From the NCBI GenBank assembly GCA_036386835.1, contig DASVUX010000011.1, forward strand, positions 248,001 to 312,000: a stretch of DNA of 64,000 nucleotides, in the 5' to 3' direction. Below the pieces are notes generated by a model. That model was not told where the DNA came from. It saw nothing but the letters and a program-made list of their open reading frames with translations, and did no database searches. A program made the translations under genes and the position numbers. This stretch comes from 2-12-FULL-35-15 sp036386835. Its GTDB lineage: Bacteria > Bacteroidota > Bacteroidia > 2-12-FULL-35-15. Shown in pieces: positions 1-9,753 of this stretch; the stretch's first letter is position 1; every line of letters begins with the position of its first letter.

Positions 1-643
1 TTATATCCAGGCGGATATCATCATCGTTAAAGAAGGATTGCTTCGGCCTGTTAAGATGGAATGCGGACACACCGAAATTAACTTTGGTGCGGTTGGTTTT
101 GCGCCAGTAATAAACGAAACCAGCTCCCATGTCAAAATATGTAATGCGTGTCCTGGAGAAGTTCTCACCGCTTGCGAGCGATGCGTTGTACTGATCACCG
201 TCATACTGGTTGTCGAATGTAAGGGCATTCACATTAAAACTTTTTGTGGTGATCCCCGGTTGGATAGCAACAGAGAGGAAGTGAGCTGAATCTTTCGTAA
301 GCTTTTTGATATATGATCCTGAAAGCAGGACCTGGGTTGTTCCGAAACGTGAATCACCTGATTTGTCATTGTTTATCTGCAGACCAACACCGGGAACATC
401 ATTTTCAAGCCTGGTTTTTAAACGGGTATCGCCTGCAAGCGAAAAGGTTTTGTAAGGCACCGGGATTGCAGACCACTGGCTCCGGTAATTCCCGGCAAAG
501 CGCCAGTCGCCATCAAACAAACCGGTTTGGGCAGGATTTAAATTCTGGGGAGAAGCGTTGAACTGGGAATAATGAATGTCCTGTGCATAGGAAGACCCTA
601 TACACAAAAACAGGAAAAATAATATGAGATTATTTTTATTCAT
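1..643 (-). CDS. PorP/SprF family T9SS outer-membrane protein, C-terminus cut by window edge
   Basis: The reverse strand opens with an ATG at 641-643, a signal peptide (MNKNNLILFFLFLCIGSSYA) and then QDIHYSQFNASPQNLNPAQTG, the classic beginning of PorP/SprF proteins. The frame stays open to base 2, so about 214 residues are present and the C-terminus lies outside the window. PorP/SprF proteins are outer-membrane barrel-like proteins of Bacteroidota, usually encoded next to a large protein with a gliding-motility C-terminal domain and thought to hold that partner at the surface. That is the arrangement here: the stop codon TAG of the giant gene upstream directly abuts this ATG, so the two are surely co-transcribed. 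The family call is strong; the specific partner is inferred from adjacency. Confidence 0.9.
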   Translation of the reverse strand, partial: MNKNNLILFFLFLCIGSSYAQDIHYSQFNASPQNLNPAQTGLFDGDWRFAGNYRSQWSAIPVPYKTFSLAGDTRLKTRLENDVPGVGLQINNDKSGDSRFGTTQVLLSGSYIKKLTKDSAHFLSVAIQPGITTKSFNVNALTFDNQYDGDQYNASLASGENFSRTRITYFDMGAGFVYYWRKTNRTKVNFGVSAFHLNRPKQSFFNDDDIRLDI

Positions 644-3600
644 CTATCGTATCAATGTTGTATTTCCTTTTTTCCTAAGCTCATCCCCGTTATAGCATTT
701 TCCTCTTAAATACCATGCAAACACTGCAGGGTCAGCCTTCATGCCGTTATAAAAACCATCCCATCCTTTTGTAATATCATTTGTTTCAAACACCATTTGC
801 CCCCAGCGGTTATAAACAGCAAAATACACTTCCGTTATATCATTGCTTCTTACATAAAGAATATCATTCTCACCATCCATGTTCGGAGTGAATGTATTCG
901 GAACAAAAACATTATCGGCCTTGCACTGCATTGATACCACATAAATAGTTACGGATGCAGTCCTTGGGCAGCCTGTAGAATCAAGGATTGAAACGGTATA
1001 TGTGGTTGTTTCAGTTGGAGAAACTTCCGGGTGAAAGCCATGTATATTGCTGACGCCCGTGACCGGAAACCATGTGACGGTAAGGTTCGTATCCGTTATT
1101 GCATGGATTACAGTGGCGGTGCCTTCAGGAATTGTATCCGAATTTGCAGTTGCCGACAGCGGGTATATATTCGGATCGATCACATACACGGTTGTGGACT
1201 GTGTTTGCAGGCAAGTGTCACCCAGTGAATTTATCGTGCTGATAGTTGCGGTATAGGTTGTTGTAACAGCAGGATTTGCAACCGGGTTTGCGATTACAGA
1301 AGATGAAAGTGATGCAGAAGGAGACCAGCTGTAAGCAAATCCTCCTGTTGCCAGGAGCTGGGTCCCGTTCTTTTCTATACATATTGTGTCATCCGGGCTG
1401 ATGGTTGTGGTAGCACCGTTATAACTTACCTGGACGGTTGTGGTATCACTGCAGCCATTGATGGTACTTGTTACAAGCTCCACATCATAGCTTCCTGCTG
1501 CGGCAAAAAGATGTGTCGGGTTCTGAAGGGTGGATGTTCCCCCGTCATCAAAATCCCACTCCCACGATACAGGCGCTACGGCAGAAGAATCGTAGAATGA
1601 AAACAGATCGGTGCAGGGCAATGCCGCAAAATCAAAGTCGGCATTTATCCCGGGAAATACGGTGATTGATAATGAAACGGTATCCCATGTCGAACAGCTT
1701 GCGGTATCTTTAGAATATAACTGAACGACATAATTCCCGGAAGGAGTGAATGTCTGTGAAGGATTAAAAACAGTCGAGGTTGTGTTTCCATTTCCAAAAT
1801 TCCAAAGATAAACGGACGAAGATGGATTTTCGTTTGTGAATTGTATTGTTAGAGGATCGCAGCCGCTGGTGACAGGGGATGAGAATTGTGTTGTATCTGC
1901 CTTTAAATACACGGTTGTGGTTAGTACCAGCGGACAGGTATCATTAGATGAATTAACCGTTTGGATGGTTACGGTATAAGTAGTTGCCGTATCCGGACTT
2001 GCAACCGGGTTAGCGATATTCGGATTATTCAATGATCCCGCGGGACTCCAGCTATAAGCAAAACCACCGCCTGCATTCAGCTGTATCGAGGTTCCGGTAC
2101 AGATCGTGTCAGCCGGGGTAACGGAAACCGGTGGCGGCCCGACAAGATTCACCGGGATGCTTATGGTGTCGGCACATCCATTAACTGTTTGTGTGATCAG
2201 CTGAACATTATACACCCCTGCTGAATCGTACAGATGTGAAGGATTTTGAATGGAAGCTGAATCACTATCGCCAAAATTCCATTCCCAGGAAACCGGTGCA
2301 GAAAATGAAGAATCATTAAAGTTTACCTGGTTGGTACATTGCAATGAGGCGTAATTAAAGCTGGCTGTGATTCCCGGGTAAACGGTTACATACTGAAATG
2401 CGGTATCATATATATTGCAGCTGCCGGGCTTGTTCACGATCAGTTGTACCATGTAGGTACCTGCATCCGGAAATGTATGAACAGGGTTAAGAACACTTGA
2501 TGTTGTATCACCTCCGCCAAAATCCCAGAGAAATGTCCCGCCTGTACCGCTTTGATTCTGGAACTCCACAGTGAGGGGGGCACATCCATCGATATGATCA
2601 ACAGTGAAATTTGCCTGTGCCAAAGGAACCTGGAAGTCAAGCCTGAAAACCCCGTTATTACAATTGTTGTTTTGGGTGTTATGGTTTGGATTTCCGGGCG
2701 TTCCCGGCCATGCGCCCGGTGTTACGGGAAAATCATCATAACCTCCGCAGCCTGCGCATACAGACTGATAAACAATTCCCTTTTTATCAAAACGGCTGGT
2801 GCCCCCATCCACATGCTCCCTGCTTTGTCCCCCACCGAAATATGAACCATATAATAAACTGGAAGCATTGGTAGAAAGAACCAGTAAATAAAAATTGAAT
2901 CCATCAGTAGACGGTTGAATGGCATTGGGTGTAATCGGCATTCCGCCTGTTAAACTTCCTGTTAAAATATTTCCACCCCAGCCGGAAACGTAAATATTTT
3001 CGCAATAATCCACAAGAAATGCTGAAGGGGAAATAGTCGGGAATGGGGTTCCGTTGCCAAAAACCGTTGAAAATATAACTGTATTCAGTGAGTCATTTAT
3101 TTTGGTGATGAACTGTCCGCTGCCGGGGTTGTTGTAGGTTCCCGGGGTCACCGGCATCGACCCCCTTGTTTGTCCCACCACATATACATCACCATCCTTG
3201 TCAAGCTGTACAAAATATGTCTGGTCATATTGGGCTGTCCCCCAATAAGTAGAAGCGATCATTGCACTGCCGTCCCCTTTGATCCTTGTGATGAACCCAT
3301 CTGCCTGTCCCCCTGAATACGAGGGCCTGAGCACACCTGGAGTTGTGGAAAAATCAAGGCTCCGTGTTCCTCCCGCAACACATACATTGGAAGAGTCGTC
3401 TATGGCAATGGCATAACCGGCATCATTGTCTGATCCGCCAAGGAATGTGCTCCAGAGCAACTGGGACAGATCAGGATTCAGTTTCATGACTACTGCGTCC
3501 TGCTTGCCGCCAAGTGTGTTATCAATGCTGTTCACCATTGGAAAATCGCTTGACCTGGTTGAGCTGTTAATATATACATTGCCATATTGATCCACGTTGA

Positions 3601-4975
3601 TCTCCCCGCGGTATTGATCCCCGTAATTGTATTGCAGGGAATCATATTGTGATTCATACACCGGCATGCTTTGGCCGGCAACAGGATCAAAGAAATTGTT
3701 TATGAACACACTGTCATTATTGTAATTTGTCCCGTCATTCAGGCTTCCCCCGATATATGTTGAACCAAGTAATGACGTTCCGGCTGAGTTGAACTTAGCG
3801 AGGTAGATATCTGTTCCTCCATAGAAGTATGTCCCGTTGTTATAGAAGTACATGGCTATCCCTCCGTTGAAGGTCGCATCATACGCGTTAGCACTAACGG
3901 GAAAATCCGTTGAGCCCGTTGCACCGTAAAGGAACAATTCATCCTGTGCATTTACTACAAGACTTGTAACCACCTCTGTTCCGGTAAAACCTCCGAGATA
4001 AGTTGAATACTGAAGAAATGCACCGGAGGAATCATACTTTGTAATTACAACATCCGTTCTTCCGTAAATATATGTGCTGGAACCGTTCCAGCTTGGATCA
4101 AATGCACCTACTGTAGTTGGATATCCCACTCCATAAGCAATTCCCCCGGAGTAAAGGTTCCCATCCGAATCATAAGTGGCAGTCATACCAAAATTATCCG
4201 CAATAGAACCCGAAGATGCTGCAAAAACTAAAACAGGATCAATAATTAACTCTTTGGTTTTATCATATCCGCGGGGAAATTTAAAATGAACGATGTTATC
4301 CTTCAGAACGAATTTACAAGGCACCTCAACTTCTTTCCCGTCTATTACCTGGTATGCATAAGGCTCCTGCTCCACCATCTCGTTAAGGCTTGTCTTTAAC
4401 ACAAGGGATCCGTTTTTCAGGCTGATGTTATCAAGGCCTTCGTATAATAAGCGGATCTCGTTGGGATCACCGTTCGGGGCGACAATAAAATTATATTTAA
4501 TGTTATTTTCTTTTCCCAGGACCTGCAGCCCGATTCCTTTATAGAGTTCTTGATAATTTACTTCCTTAAAATTCCTTACTGCGGATGACCATTTTGATTT
4601 GTCATTGCCCATAAAGAAATTACAATAATCCGGTGTCGGGGCAGTGGATGAATGCGTGACTGCGGATGAAGAGTTAAGGAACGTCATCCGGAAAGCATGC
4701 GTGGCAATGTTTATTGAATTGCCTTTTCCTCCGACATGATTTTTTCTCAGGGTTTCCTTATCATAGAAATTATAGGTAAAGCAGTTTTTTTCCAGGAAGA
4801 GTGCACCGCCATCCAGATGTGCACGATATAACACATTCCTTTCCCACTGGTTTTTATTTTCTGTAAACTTTATTCCTGCCTGGGATTTTTTAGGCGTACG
4901 GATATCGCCTGCAAAAAGAATTGCCGGACTAAGGAAGAAAAACAGCAGAAGATATTTTTTTATGCTTGCTATCAA
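644..4975 (-). CDS. Giant T9SS-secreted protein: SBBP propeller repeats, PKD domains, type B gliding-motility C-terminal domain
   Basis: 1443 residues, starting at a TTG (4973-4975) followed at once by a signal peptide (IKKYLLLFFFLSPAILFAG), with no earlier ATG that would fit. Residues about 35-245 form an N-terminal domain (FTENKNQWERNVLYRAHLDG) typical of such Bacteroidota proteins. About 250-780 hold SBBP-type beta-propeller repeats (YSTYLGG, STYIGGS, STFLGGSDNDAG). About 790-1160 hold four PKD-like domains (FLWDFGGG, WEWNFGDS, YLWNFGNG, WEWDFDDG), interleaved with Ig-like segments. The last ~95 residues (FVPNTFTPNMDGENDIL, YNRWGQMVF, GWDGFYNG) are the gliding-motility-associated domain used as a T9SS type B sorting signal. 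It is paralogous to the next giant gene over its first ~770 residues. It probably acts as a cell-surface or secreted adhesin-like protein; no catalytic domain was seen. Confidence 0.88.
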   Translation of the reverse strand: MIASIKKYLLLFFFLSPAILFAGDIRTPKKSQAGIKFTENKNQWERNVLYRAHLDGGALFLEKNCFTYNFYDKETLRKNHVGGKGNSINIATHAFRMTFLNSSSAVTHSSTAPTPDYCNFFMGNDKSKWSSAVRNFKEVNYQELYKGIGLQVLGKENNIKYNFIVAPNGDPNEIRLLYEGLDNISLKNGSLVLKTSLNEMVEQEPYAYQVIDGKEVEVPCKFVLKDNIVHFKFPRGYDKTKELIIDPVLVFAASSGSIADNFGMTATYDSDGNLYSGGIAYGVGYPTTVGAFDPSWNGSSTYIYGRTDVVITKYDSSGAFLQYSTYLGGFTGTEVVTSLVVNAQDELFLYGATGSTDFPVSANAYDATFNGGIAMYFYNNGTYFYGGTDIYLAKFNSAGTSLLGSTYIGGSLNDGTNYNNDSVFINNFFDPVAGQSMPVYESQYDSLQYNYGDQYRGEINVDQYGNVYINSSTRSSDFPMVNSIDNTLGGKQDAVVMKLNPDLSQLLWSTFLGGSDNDAGYAIAIDDSSNVCVAGGTRSLDFSTTPGVLRPSYSGGQADGFITRIKGDGSAMIASTYWGTAQYDQTYFVQLDKDGDVYVVGQTRGSMPVTPGTYNNPGSGQFITKINDSLNTVIFSTVFGNGTPFPTISPSAFLVDYCENIYVSGWGGNILTGSLTGGMPITPNAIQPSTDGFNFYLLVLSTNASSLLYGSYFGGGQSREHVDGGTSRFDKKGIVYQSVCAGCGGYDDFPVTPGAWPGTPGNPNHNTQNNNCNNGVFRLDFQVPLAQANFTVDHIDGCAPLTVEFQNQSGTGGTFLWDFGGGDTTSSVLNPVHTFPDAGTYMVQLIVNKPGSCNIYDTAFQYVTVYPGITASFNYASLQCTNQVNFNDSSFSAPVSWEWNFGDSDSASIQNPSHLYDSAGVYNVQLITQTVNGCADTISIPVNLVGPPPVSVTPADTICTGTSIQLNAGGGFAYSWSPAGSLNNPNIANPVASPDTATTYTVTIQTVNSSNDTCPLVLTTTVYLKADTTQFSSPVTSGCDPLTIQFTNENPSSSVYLWNFGNGNTTSTVFNPSQTFTPSGNYVVQLYSKDTASCSTWDTVSLSITVFPGINADFDFAALPCTDLFSFYDSSAVAPVSWEWDFDDGGTSTLQNPTHLFAAAGSYDVELVTSTINGCSDTTTVQVSYNGATTTISPDDTICIEKNGTQLLATGGFAYSWSPSASLSSSVIANPVANPAVTTTYTATISTINSLGDTCLQTQSTTVYVIDPNIYPLSATANSDTIPEGTATVIHAITDTNLTVTWFPVTGVSNIHGFHPEVSPTETTTYTVSILDSTGCPRTASVTIYVVSMQCKADNVFVPNTFTPNMDGENDILYVRSNDITEVYFAVYNRWGQMVFETNDITKGWDGFYNGMKADPAVFAWYLRGKCYNGDELRKKGNTTLIR

Positions 4976-4997
4976 GTGTTCCGTTGATGAATCTATT

Positions 4998-5005
4998 CAA
5001 AAATA
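4998..5005 (-). promoter_or_regulatory. Putative Bacteroidota -7 element
   Basis: TATTTTTG on the minus strand matches TANNTTTG and lies 22 bases before the TTG start at 4975. No clear -33 TTTG was found at the right spacing, so only the -7 half is supported. Confidence 0.4.
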
Positions 5006-5197
5006 AGCAAAATGTCATTCATTTGCTTTGCTGTCTGCCACCAATAAGTAATATTCGCTTCCCAAGCCTGTTTTTAAGACCATTATTTTACTGTTCGGGT
5101 TGCATCTGTGCTGAAATTTCCCTCATTAAGAATTCCCTGCATTTAACGGCAGCAACTAAACTAATTAATTAAAGTAAAACTAATGGTGCGCAGTAAT

Positions 5198-8100
5198 TTA
5201 TTGTATCAGCGTTACATGCCCGATCTTTGATTTTATCTCATCTCCGGAACATTTTGTTTTGTACTTGACTTTCCATACATATACATCAGGTTTGGTAAGG
5301 CTGCCTTTATAAAAACCGTCCCAGCCTTCGTTCTGCTTTTCAGTTTCATAAATCAATTCTCCCCAGCGGTTAAAGATCATCAGATCAAAATAGGTGATGT
5401 CCGCGCCTTTGCCTGTGAATATGTCATTTAGACCATTTTCATTCGGGGTAAATGAATTCGGGAACCATAATACACCATTACCTAAACCGCCTTCGATGTT
5501 AATCGTGTCGCTCACATAACAACCCGAGGAATTCGCAACAACCCAATATACACCGGCTTCAAGCACCTCAATAGAAGGTGTGATCTCACCGGTTGACCAC
5601 AAATAGCTGCTTGCCTGCACACCTGATTCAAGAGTATATCTCTCAACGTTACAAAGCGTTGTGCTGCTTGTCCACGCCACAGGAGGTATGGCATTTATCA
5701 AAGTTGTATCCGATACACTGCAATGCATATTGGATGCAACAACTATGTGTGGTCCTCCTGCTGAGGTTGTGATTGTCTGTGTCTGATCGCCTGTAGACCA
5801 GGAATAAGCTAAAGCTGTGTTGCCGGCATCCAGTGTAACGGATGTTTGCGGACACAGATCGATTGATGAAGGAAGGTTTACCACGGGATAAGGAACGTAG
5901 CTGATATTGACAGTGTCCTTATTCTGGCAGAATCCGACAACAGCTGTTACCCAATACTGGCCCGCTGTTGAAACATTAATGACAGGTGATGATGCACCCG
6001 TTGACCATAAATAGGTGGCACCGGGGGTGGTCGCATCGAGCGTGATCGCCTGTCCGGCACATAAGGTAGTATCAGGAACCAGCGGAATAAAATAAACTTC
6101 AAAAAGCACAGTGCTCGCAGTGCTGCTGCAGTGCTGATTCGAGGCAGTAACTATGTAGTTCCCTGTTGAGGAAGCATAAATATCCTCCAGAGTATCTCCT
6201 GTTGACCAGATATACTCTTCAGCTGATCCTCCCGGCTGAAGGAGTGCGGAATCTCCGGGGCAAATGGTAATGGCTGGAATGAGGCTTATTACAGGATAAT
6301 CAATGTATCCAATGCTGATCGTATCATTCCGTGTACAGCCGGCAAAGGACAGGCTTACCCAGTATTCCCCGGCCGCTGAGACACTAATTGAATTGGTAAC
6401 CGCTCCTGTTGACCACAGGTAAGAAGCTCCCGGATAACTGATATCCAATGTGATCGTTTGCCCCGCACACAGGTTTGTATCAGGCCCCAATACAGGAAAA
6501 ACAAGTTCATAGGTGTTTGTGGCGGCTGTTGTGCTGCATTGAAAATTAGACGCTGTTACGGAATACGTGCCGCTCTCTGAAACAATAATATTCTGCGTGG
6601 TGTCTGCAGTTGACCATAGGTAAGCTGTTGCCGGAATTCCCCCATTCAGCACCAGCGAGTCATCCGGGCAGATGATTGTTGAGGCGGGCAGGGTGATCAC
6701 GGGATAAGGAATATAATTTACGATAATTGTATCTGAACGTGTGCAGGGGCCGAGTGTCACCTGCACCCAGTATTGCCCTGCTGTTGTAACTGTGATAGAG
6801 GGAGTAACCGCGCCTGTTGACCACAGATAACTTAACCCGGGTTCAAAAACATTCAGCTGTAGGGTTTGCCCGTCACAAAGGGAAGTGTCATTTCCCAGGA
6901 ACGGCTCCAGTATGATCTCCGCGATCTGCAGCGTGTCAGCGGTTGAACAATGATTGTTGCTTACTTCCACCCAGAATTCCCCGGGGCTTGTAGCAGTGAT
7001 TGTTTGTGTAGAATCCCCCGAAGACCAGTAATAACCGATGCCCGGCTGGCTGCCGGCATCCAGGAGAAGATTGACGGATTCACAAAGTATGGTGTCGTTG
7101 CCCAGGCTGACTAGCGGGTATGGCGCAACTACAACTGTAAGATCGGAGGTGTCAGCGAAAAGGCATCCCGTGGAATCAATCGCTATGAGCCTCACATCAT
7201 AAGTGCCGGGCAGAGGATACTGATGGGTTGGAGAGGATTGTGTACTGATGGGGCTGCCGTCTCCGAAATCCCACAAATAATTCAATGCATTTGCACTCGC
7301 ATTATTAAAATGCACAGAGTCGCCTGCACAAATAGTGTCGTTCGGAAAAATGTTTGCATCCGCGCTTACCCCGGCTGTCTGGAAATCGAATTTAAATACC
7401 CCCATGTTGCAGTTGAACGACTTATTAATTCCGGATGAAGGCACTCCCGGAGTTAAAGGAGTATAAGTTGGCGATCCATAAGGCCATGAGCCGGGTGTAA
7501 CCGGAAAGTCGTCATTCCCCCCACAACCGGCACAAACGGCCTGGTAAACAATTCCTTTCTTGTCGAAGCGGCTTGTGCCCCCGTCAACATGCTCCTGTGT
7601 TTGTCCGCCACCAAAATAGGTACCATACAATAATGAAGTTGCGTCTGGCGCCAGGACAAAAAGATAAAAATTAAAACCATCGGTAGCCGGCTGAAACGCG
7701 CCCGGAGTCAGTGGCATATTGGTGGTTGGGGTGCCAAGAAGAATATTGCCTCCCCAGCCGCAGACGTAAATATTTCCGCACACATCCACCAGAAAGGCTG
7801 CCGGGGAAATATTTACCTGTCCGTTTCCATTACCGAAAATTGTGGTGAAAAGCGTTGATGTGAGGGTGCTGTTCATTTTCCAGATGAACTGTTTACTGTT
7901 CGGATTTGAATAGACACCAGCTGAAACCGGCATGCTGCCAAGGGATTGCCCGATAATGTAAACGTTAAAAAAATTATCGAGCTGGATGAGGAAACTCTGG
8001 TCGTATGCATTCGTCCCTATCAGCGTGGAATTGAGAATAGCCGCTCCATCATTGCTGATCTTGGTGACATAGCCATCCGATTGACCACCATTATAGAGCG

Positions 8101-9682
8101 TCCCGATAGCACCTGGTGTTGTCGGGAAATTAACTGAGTTCGTACCACCTGTAGTATAAACGTTGGATTGCGGATCAAGTACAAGGGCATAACAACCATC
8201 ATCCAGTGAGCCTCCAAGATAAGTGCTCCAGGTCATAGCGCTGAGATCTGGCGGCATTTTGAAAACAACTCCGTCCATGCCACCTCCCGGAGAAGGCTGT
8301 AAACAACCTGCGGTTACCGGAAAATCAGAAGAGTACGTGTAGCTTGCAATATAAAAGTTGCCAGCTGCATCCACCTGTACCTCACCGCGATAATAATCGC
8401 CATAATTAAATGCGAGTGCGTTGCTGTTATTAGTTCCTTCATTTGCACTGCCTCCTACAAATGTGCTCGCCAGCAGCGAAGTACCCGTGCTGTTGAACCT
8501 GGCAAGATACAGGTCGGTGCCGTTAACATATTCTGTTCCGTTGGCAGAAAAATTCATGTATGTGCCTCCGTTAAAAGTGGTGTCGAAAGCTGTGGACGTG
8601 ACAGGGAAATCGGTTGAACCCGTAGCTCCGAAAAGCATGAGCTCATCCTGTGAATTTACAATAAGACTGCTCACCACTTCTGTGCTTACTGCCCCACCGA
8701 GGTAAGTCGAATATTGCAAAAATGTTCCCGAAGAATCGTATTTGGTGATTACCACGTCCGTTCTGCCTGAAGCCACGATCCCGCTGTACAAAGGGTCATA
8801 AGCGCCAAGCGTTACCGGGTAACCAACATTAAAAGCCGTTCCGCCCCCGTAAAGGTTTCCTGCATTATCATACGTGGCGGTCATTCCGAAATTATCTGCG
8901 GTGGACCCCGAGGAACATGCGAATACTAACACGGGATCGATCACAAGCTCTTTATTATGATCGTAGCCTTTCGGAAAATTAAAATGAAGAATGTTGTTCT
9001 TCAGCACGAACCTGCAGGGCACCTCTACCTGTTTGCCGTTAATGATCTGGTAGGCATATGGCTTTTGCTCAACGATCTCGTTCAGGCTGGTTTTTAATAC
9101 CAGCGAGCCTTTAACCAGGGTAATGCTTTCCTGGCCTTCATAGAATAGTTTGATATCAGCTGAAGAGGCCTGGGGCGCAACGATAAAATTATACTTTAAG
9201 CTGTTTTCAAAGCCGAGTACCTGGAGATCGATTCCGCGGTAAAGGCTTTTGTAATATACTTCTTTGAAGTTTGGCACACCACCGGCCCATCTACTTTTGT
9301 CGTTGCCGATATAAAAGTTGGAATAATCAGGGCTTAAGCTTTTCCCTTCTGTTAAAGGGTTGTTTAATGCATTAAGGAATGTAACCCGGAAAGCATGTGA
9401 ACGTAATGCATCATTGGTCCGCGGAGAAGGGCTTTTAGCGACATGGTTCTTTCTAAGGGTTTCCTTATCATAGAAATTATATGTGAAGCTATTCTTTTCG
9501 AGGAACATCGCGCCCCCGTCAAGATCAGCACGGAAAAGGATGTTCTTTTCCCATTGTGAACGGTTTTCAGTGAACCTTACAGAGCTTCTTGCTCCGGGGT
9601 GCTTTACGCCAGCGGCATGCACGCTTACCATTCGGGTAAACAACAGAAGTAAAAGAAGATACTTTGTTTGCAGACGCGTCAT
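5198..9682 (-). CDS. Giant T9SS-secreted protein: SBBP repeats, one PKD domain, eight Ig-like modules, type B C-terminal domain
   Basis: 1494 residues from an ATG at 9680-9682, with signal peptide LLLLLLFTRMVSVHAAG. The N-terminal domain (FTENRSQWEKNILFRADLDG) and SBBP propeller region closely resemble those of the neighbouring giant protein, including the segment HVDGGTSRFDKKGIVYQ and the motif CAGCGG. One PKD domain (YLWDFGDGSPIS) lies near residue 810. From about 850 to 1400 come eight tandem Ig-like modules of ~70 residues, each with a Y-x-W-S-(S/T) core and a cysteine pair, in two alternating types: GD-type (YIWSTGDT) and AVT-type (YLWSTGAVTPSI). The C-terminal ~90 residues (FPNSFTPNENGLNDIF, FNRWGELIYE, GWDGFYKG) are the T9SS type B sorting domain. 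Probable surface adhesin; its stalk differs from that of its paralogue. Confidence 0.88.
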   Translation of the reverse strand: MTRLQTKYLLLLLLFTRMVSVHAAGVKHPGARSSVRFTENRSQWEKNILFRADLDGGAMFLEKNSFTYNFYDKETLRKNHVAKSPSPRTNDALRSHAFRVTFLNALNNPLTEGKSLSPDYSNFYIGNDKSRWAGGVPNFKEVYYKSLYRGIDLQVLGFENSLKYNFIVAPQASSADIKLFYEGQESITLVKGSLVLKTSLNEIVEQKPYAYQIINGKQVEVPCRFVLKNNILHFNFPKGYDHNKELVIDPVLVFACSSGSTADNFGMTATYDNAGNLYGGGTAFNVGYPVTLGAYDPLYSGIVASGRTDVVITKYDSSGTFLQYSTYLGGAVSTEVVSSLIVNSQDELMLFGATGSTDFPVTSTAFDTTFNGGTYMNFSANGTEYVNGTDLYLARFNSTGTSLLASTFVGGSANEGTNNSNALAFNYGDYYRGEVQVDAAGNFYIASYTYSSDFPVTAGCLQPSPGGGMDGVVFKMPPDLSAMTWSTYLGGSLDDGCYALVLDPQSNVYTTGGTNSVNFPTTPGAIGTLYNGGQSDGYVTKISNDGAAILNSTLIGTNAYDQSFLIQLDNFFNVYIIGQSLGSMPVSAGVYSNPNSKQFIWKMNSTLTSTLFTTIFGNGNGQVNISPAAFLVDVCGNIYVCGWGGNILLGTPTTNMPLTPGAFQPATDGFNFYLFVLAPDATSLLYGTYFGGGQTQEHVDGGTSRFDKKGIVYQAVCAGCGGNDDFPVTPGSWPYGSPTYTPLTPGVPSSGINKSFNCNMGVFKFDFQTAGVSADANIFPNDTICAGDSVHFNNASANALNYLWDFGDGSPISTQSSPTHQYPLPGTYDVRLIAIDSTGCLFADTSDLTVVVAPYPLVSLGNDTILCESVNLLLDAGSQPGIGYYWSSGDSTQTITATSPGEFWVEVSNNHCSTADTLQIAEIILEPFLGNDTSLCDGQTLQLNVFEPGLSYLWSTGAVTPSITVTTAGQYWVQVTLGPCTRSDTIIVNYIPYPVITLPASTIICPDDSLVLNGGIPATAYLWSTADTTQNIIVSESGTYSVTASNFQCSTTAATNTYELVFPVLGPDTNLCAGQTITLDISYPGASYLWSTGAVTNSISVSAAGEYWVSLSFAGCTRNDTISIGYIDYPVISLIPAITICPGDSALLQPGGSAEEYIWSTGDTLEDIYASSTGNYIVTASNQHCSSTASTVLFEVYFIPLVPDTTLCAGQAITLDATTPGATYLWSTGASSPVINVSTAGQYWVTAVVGFCQNKDTVNISYVPYPVVNLPSSIDLCPQTSVTLDAGNTALAYSWSTGDQTQTITTSAGGPHIVVASNMHCSVSDTTLINAIPPVAWTSSTTLCNVERYTLESGVQASSYLWSTGEITPSIEVLEAGVYWVVANSSGCYVSDTINIEGGLGNGVLWFPNSFTPNENGLNDIFTGKGADITYFDLMIFNRWGELIYETEKQNEGWDGFYKGSLTKPDVYVWKVKYKTKCSGDEIKSKIGHVTLIQ

Positions 9683-9719
9683 TTATTGGTTCCACCCGTT
9701 TAGATTAAGGGCTAATTAC

Positions 9720-9751
9720 CAAAAATACGGCTTTTCCAGTTGAAAGTCAAA
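9720..9751 (-). promoter_or_regulatory. Bacteroidota-type promoter for the 1494-residue T9SS protein
   Basis: On the minus strand TTTG (9748-9751) is followed after 20 bases by TATTTTTG (9720-9727), a good match to the Bacteroidota consensus TTTG-N19/20-TANNTTTG. The ATG at 9682 lies 37 bases downstream. It indicates that this giant gene is transcribed separately from the TPR gene upstream. Confidence 0.6.
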
Positions 9752-9753
9752 CG

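Noticed and set aside
4966..5172. 68-codon plus-strand frame between the two giant genes
   Set aside because: Low-quality hydrophobic translation, overlaps the start of the minus-strand gene and its -7 element.
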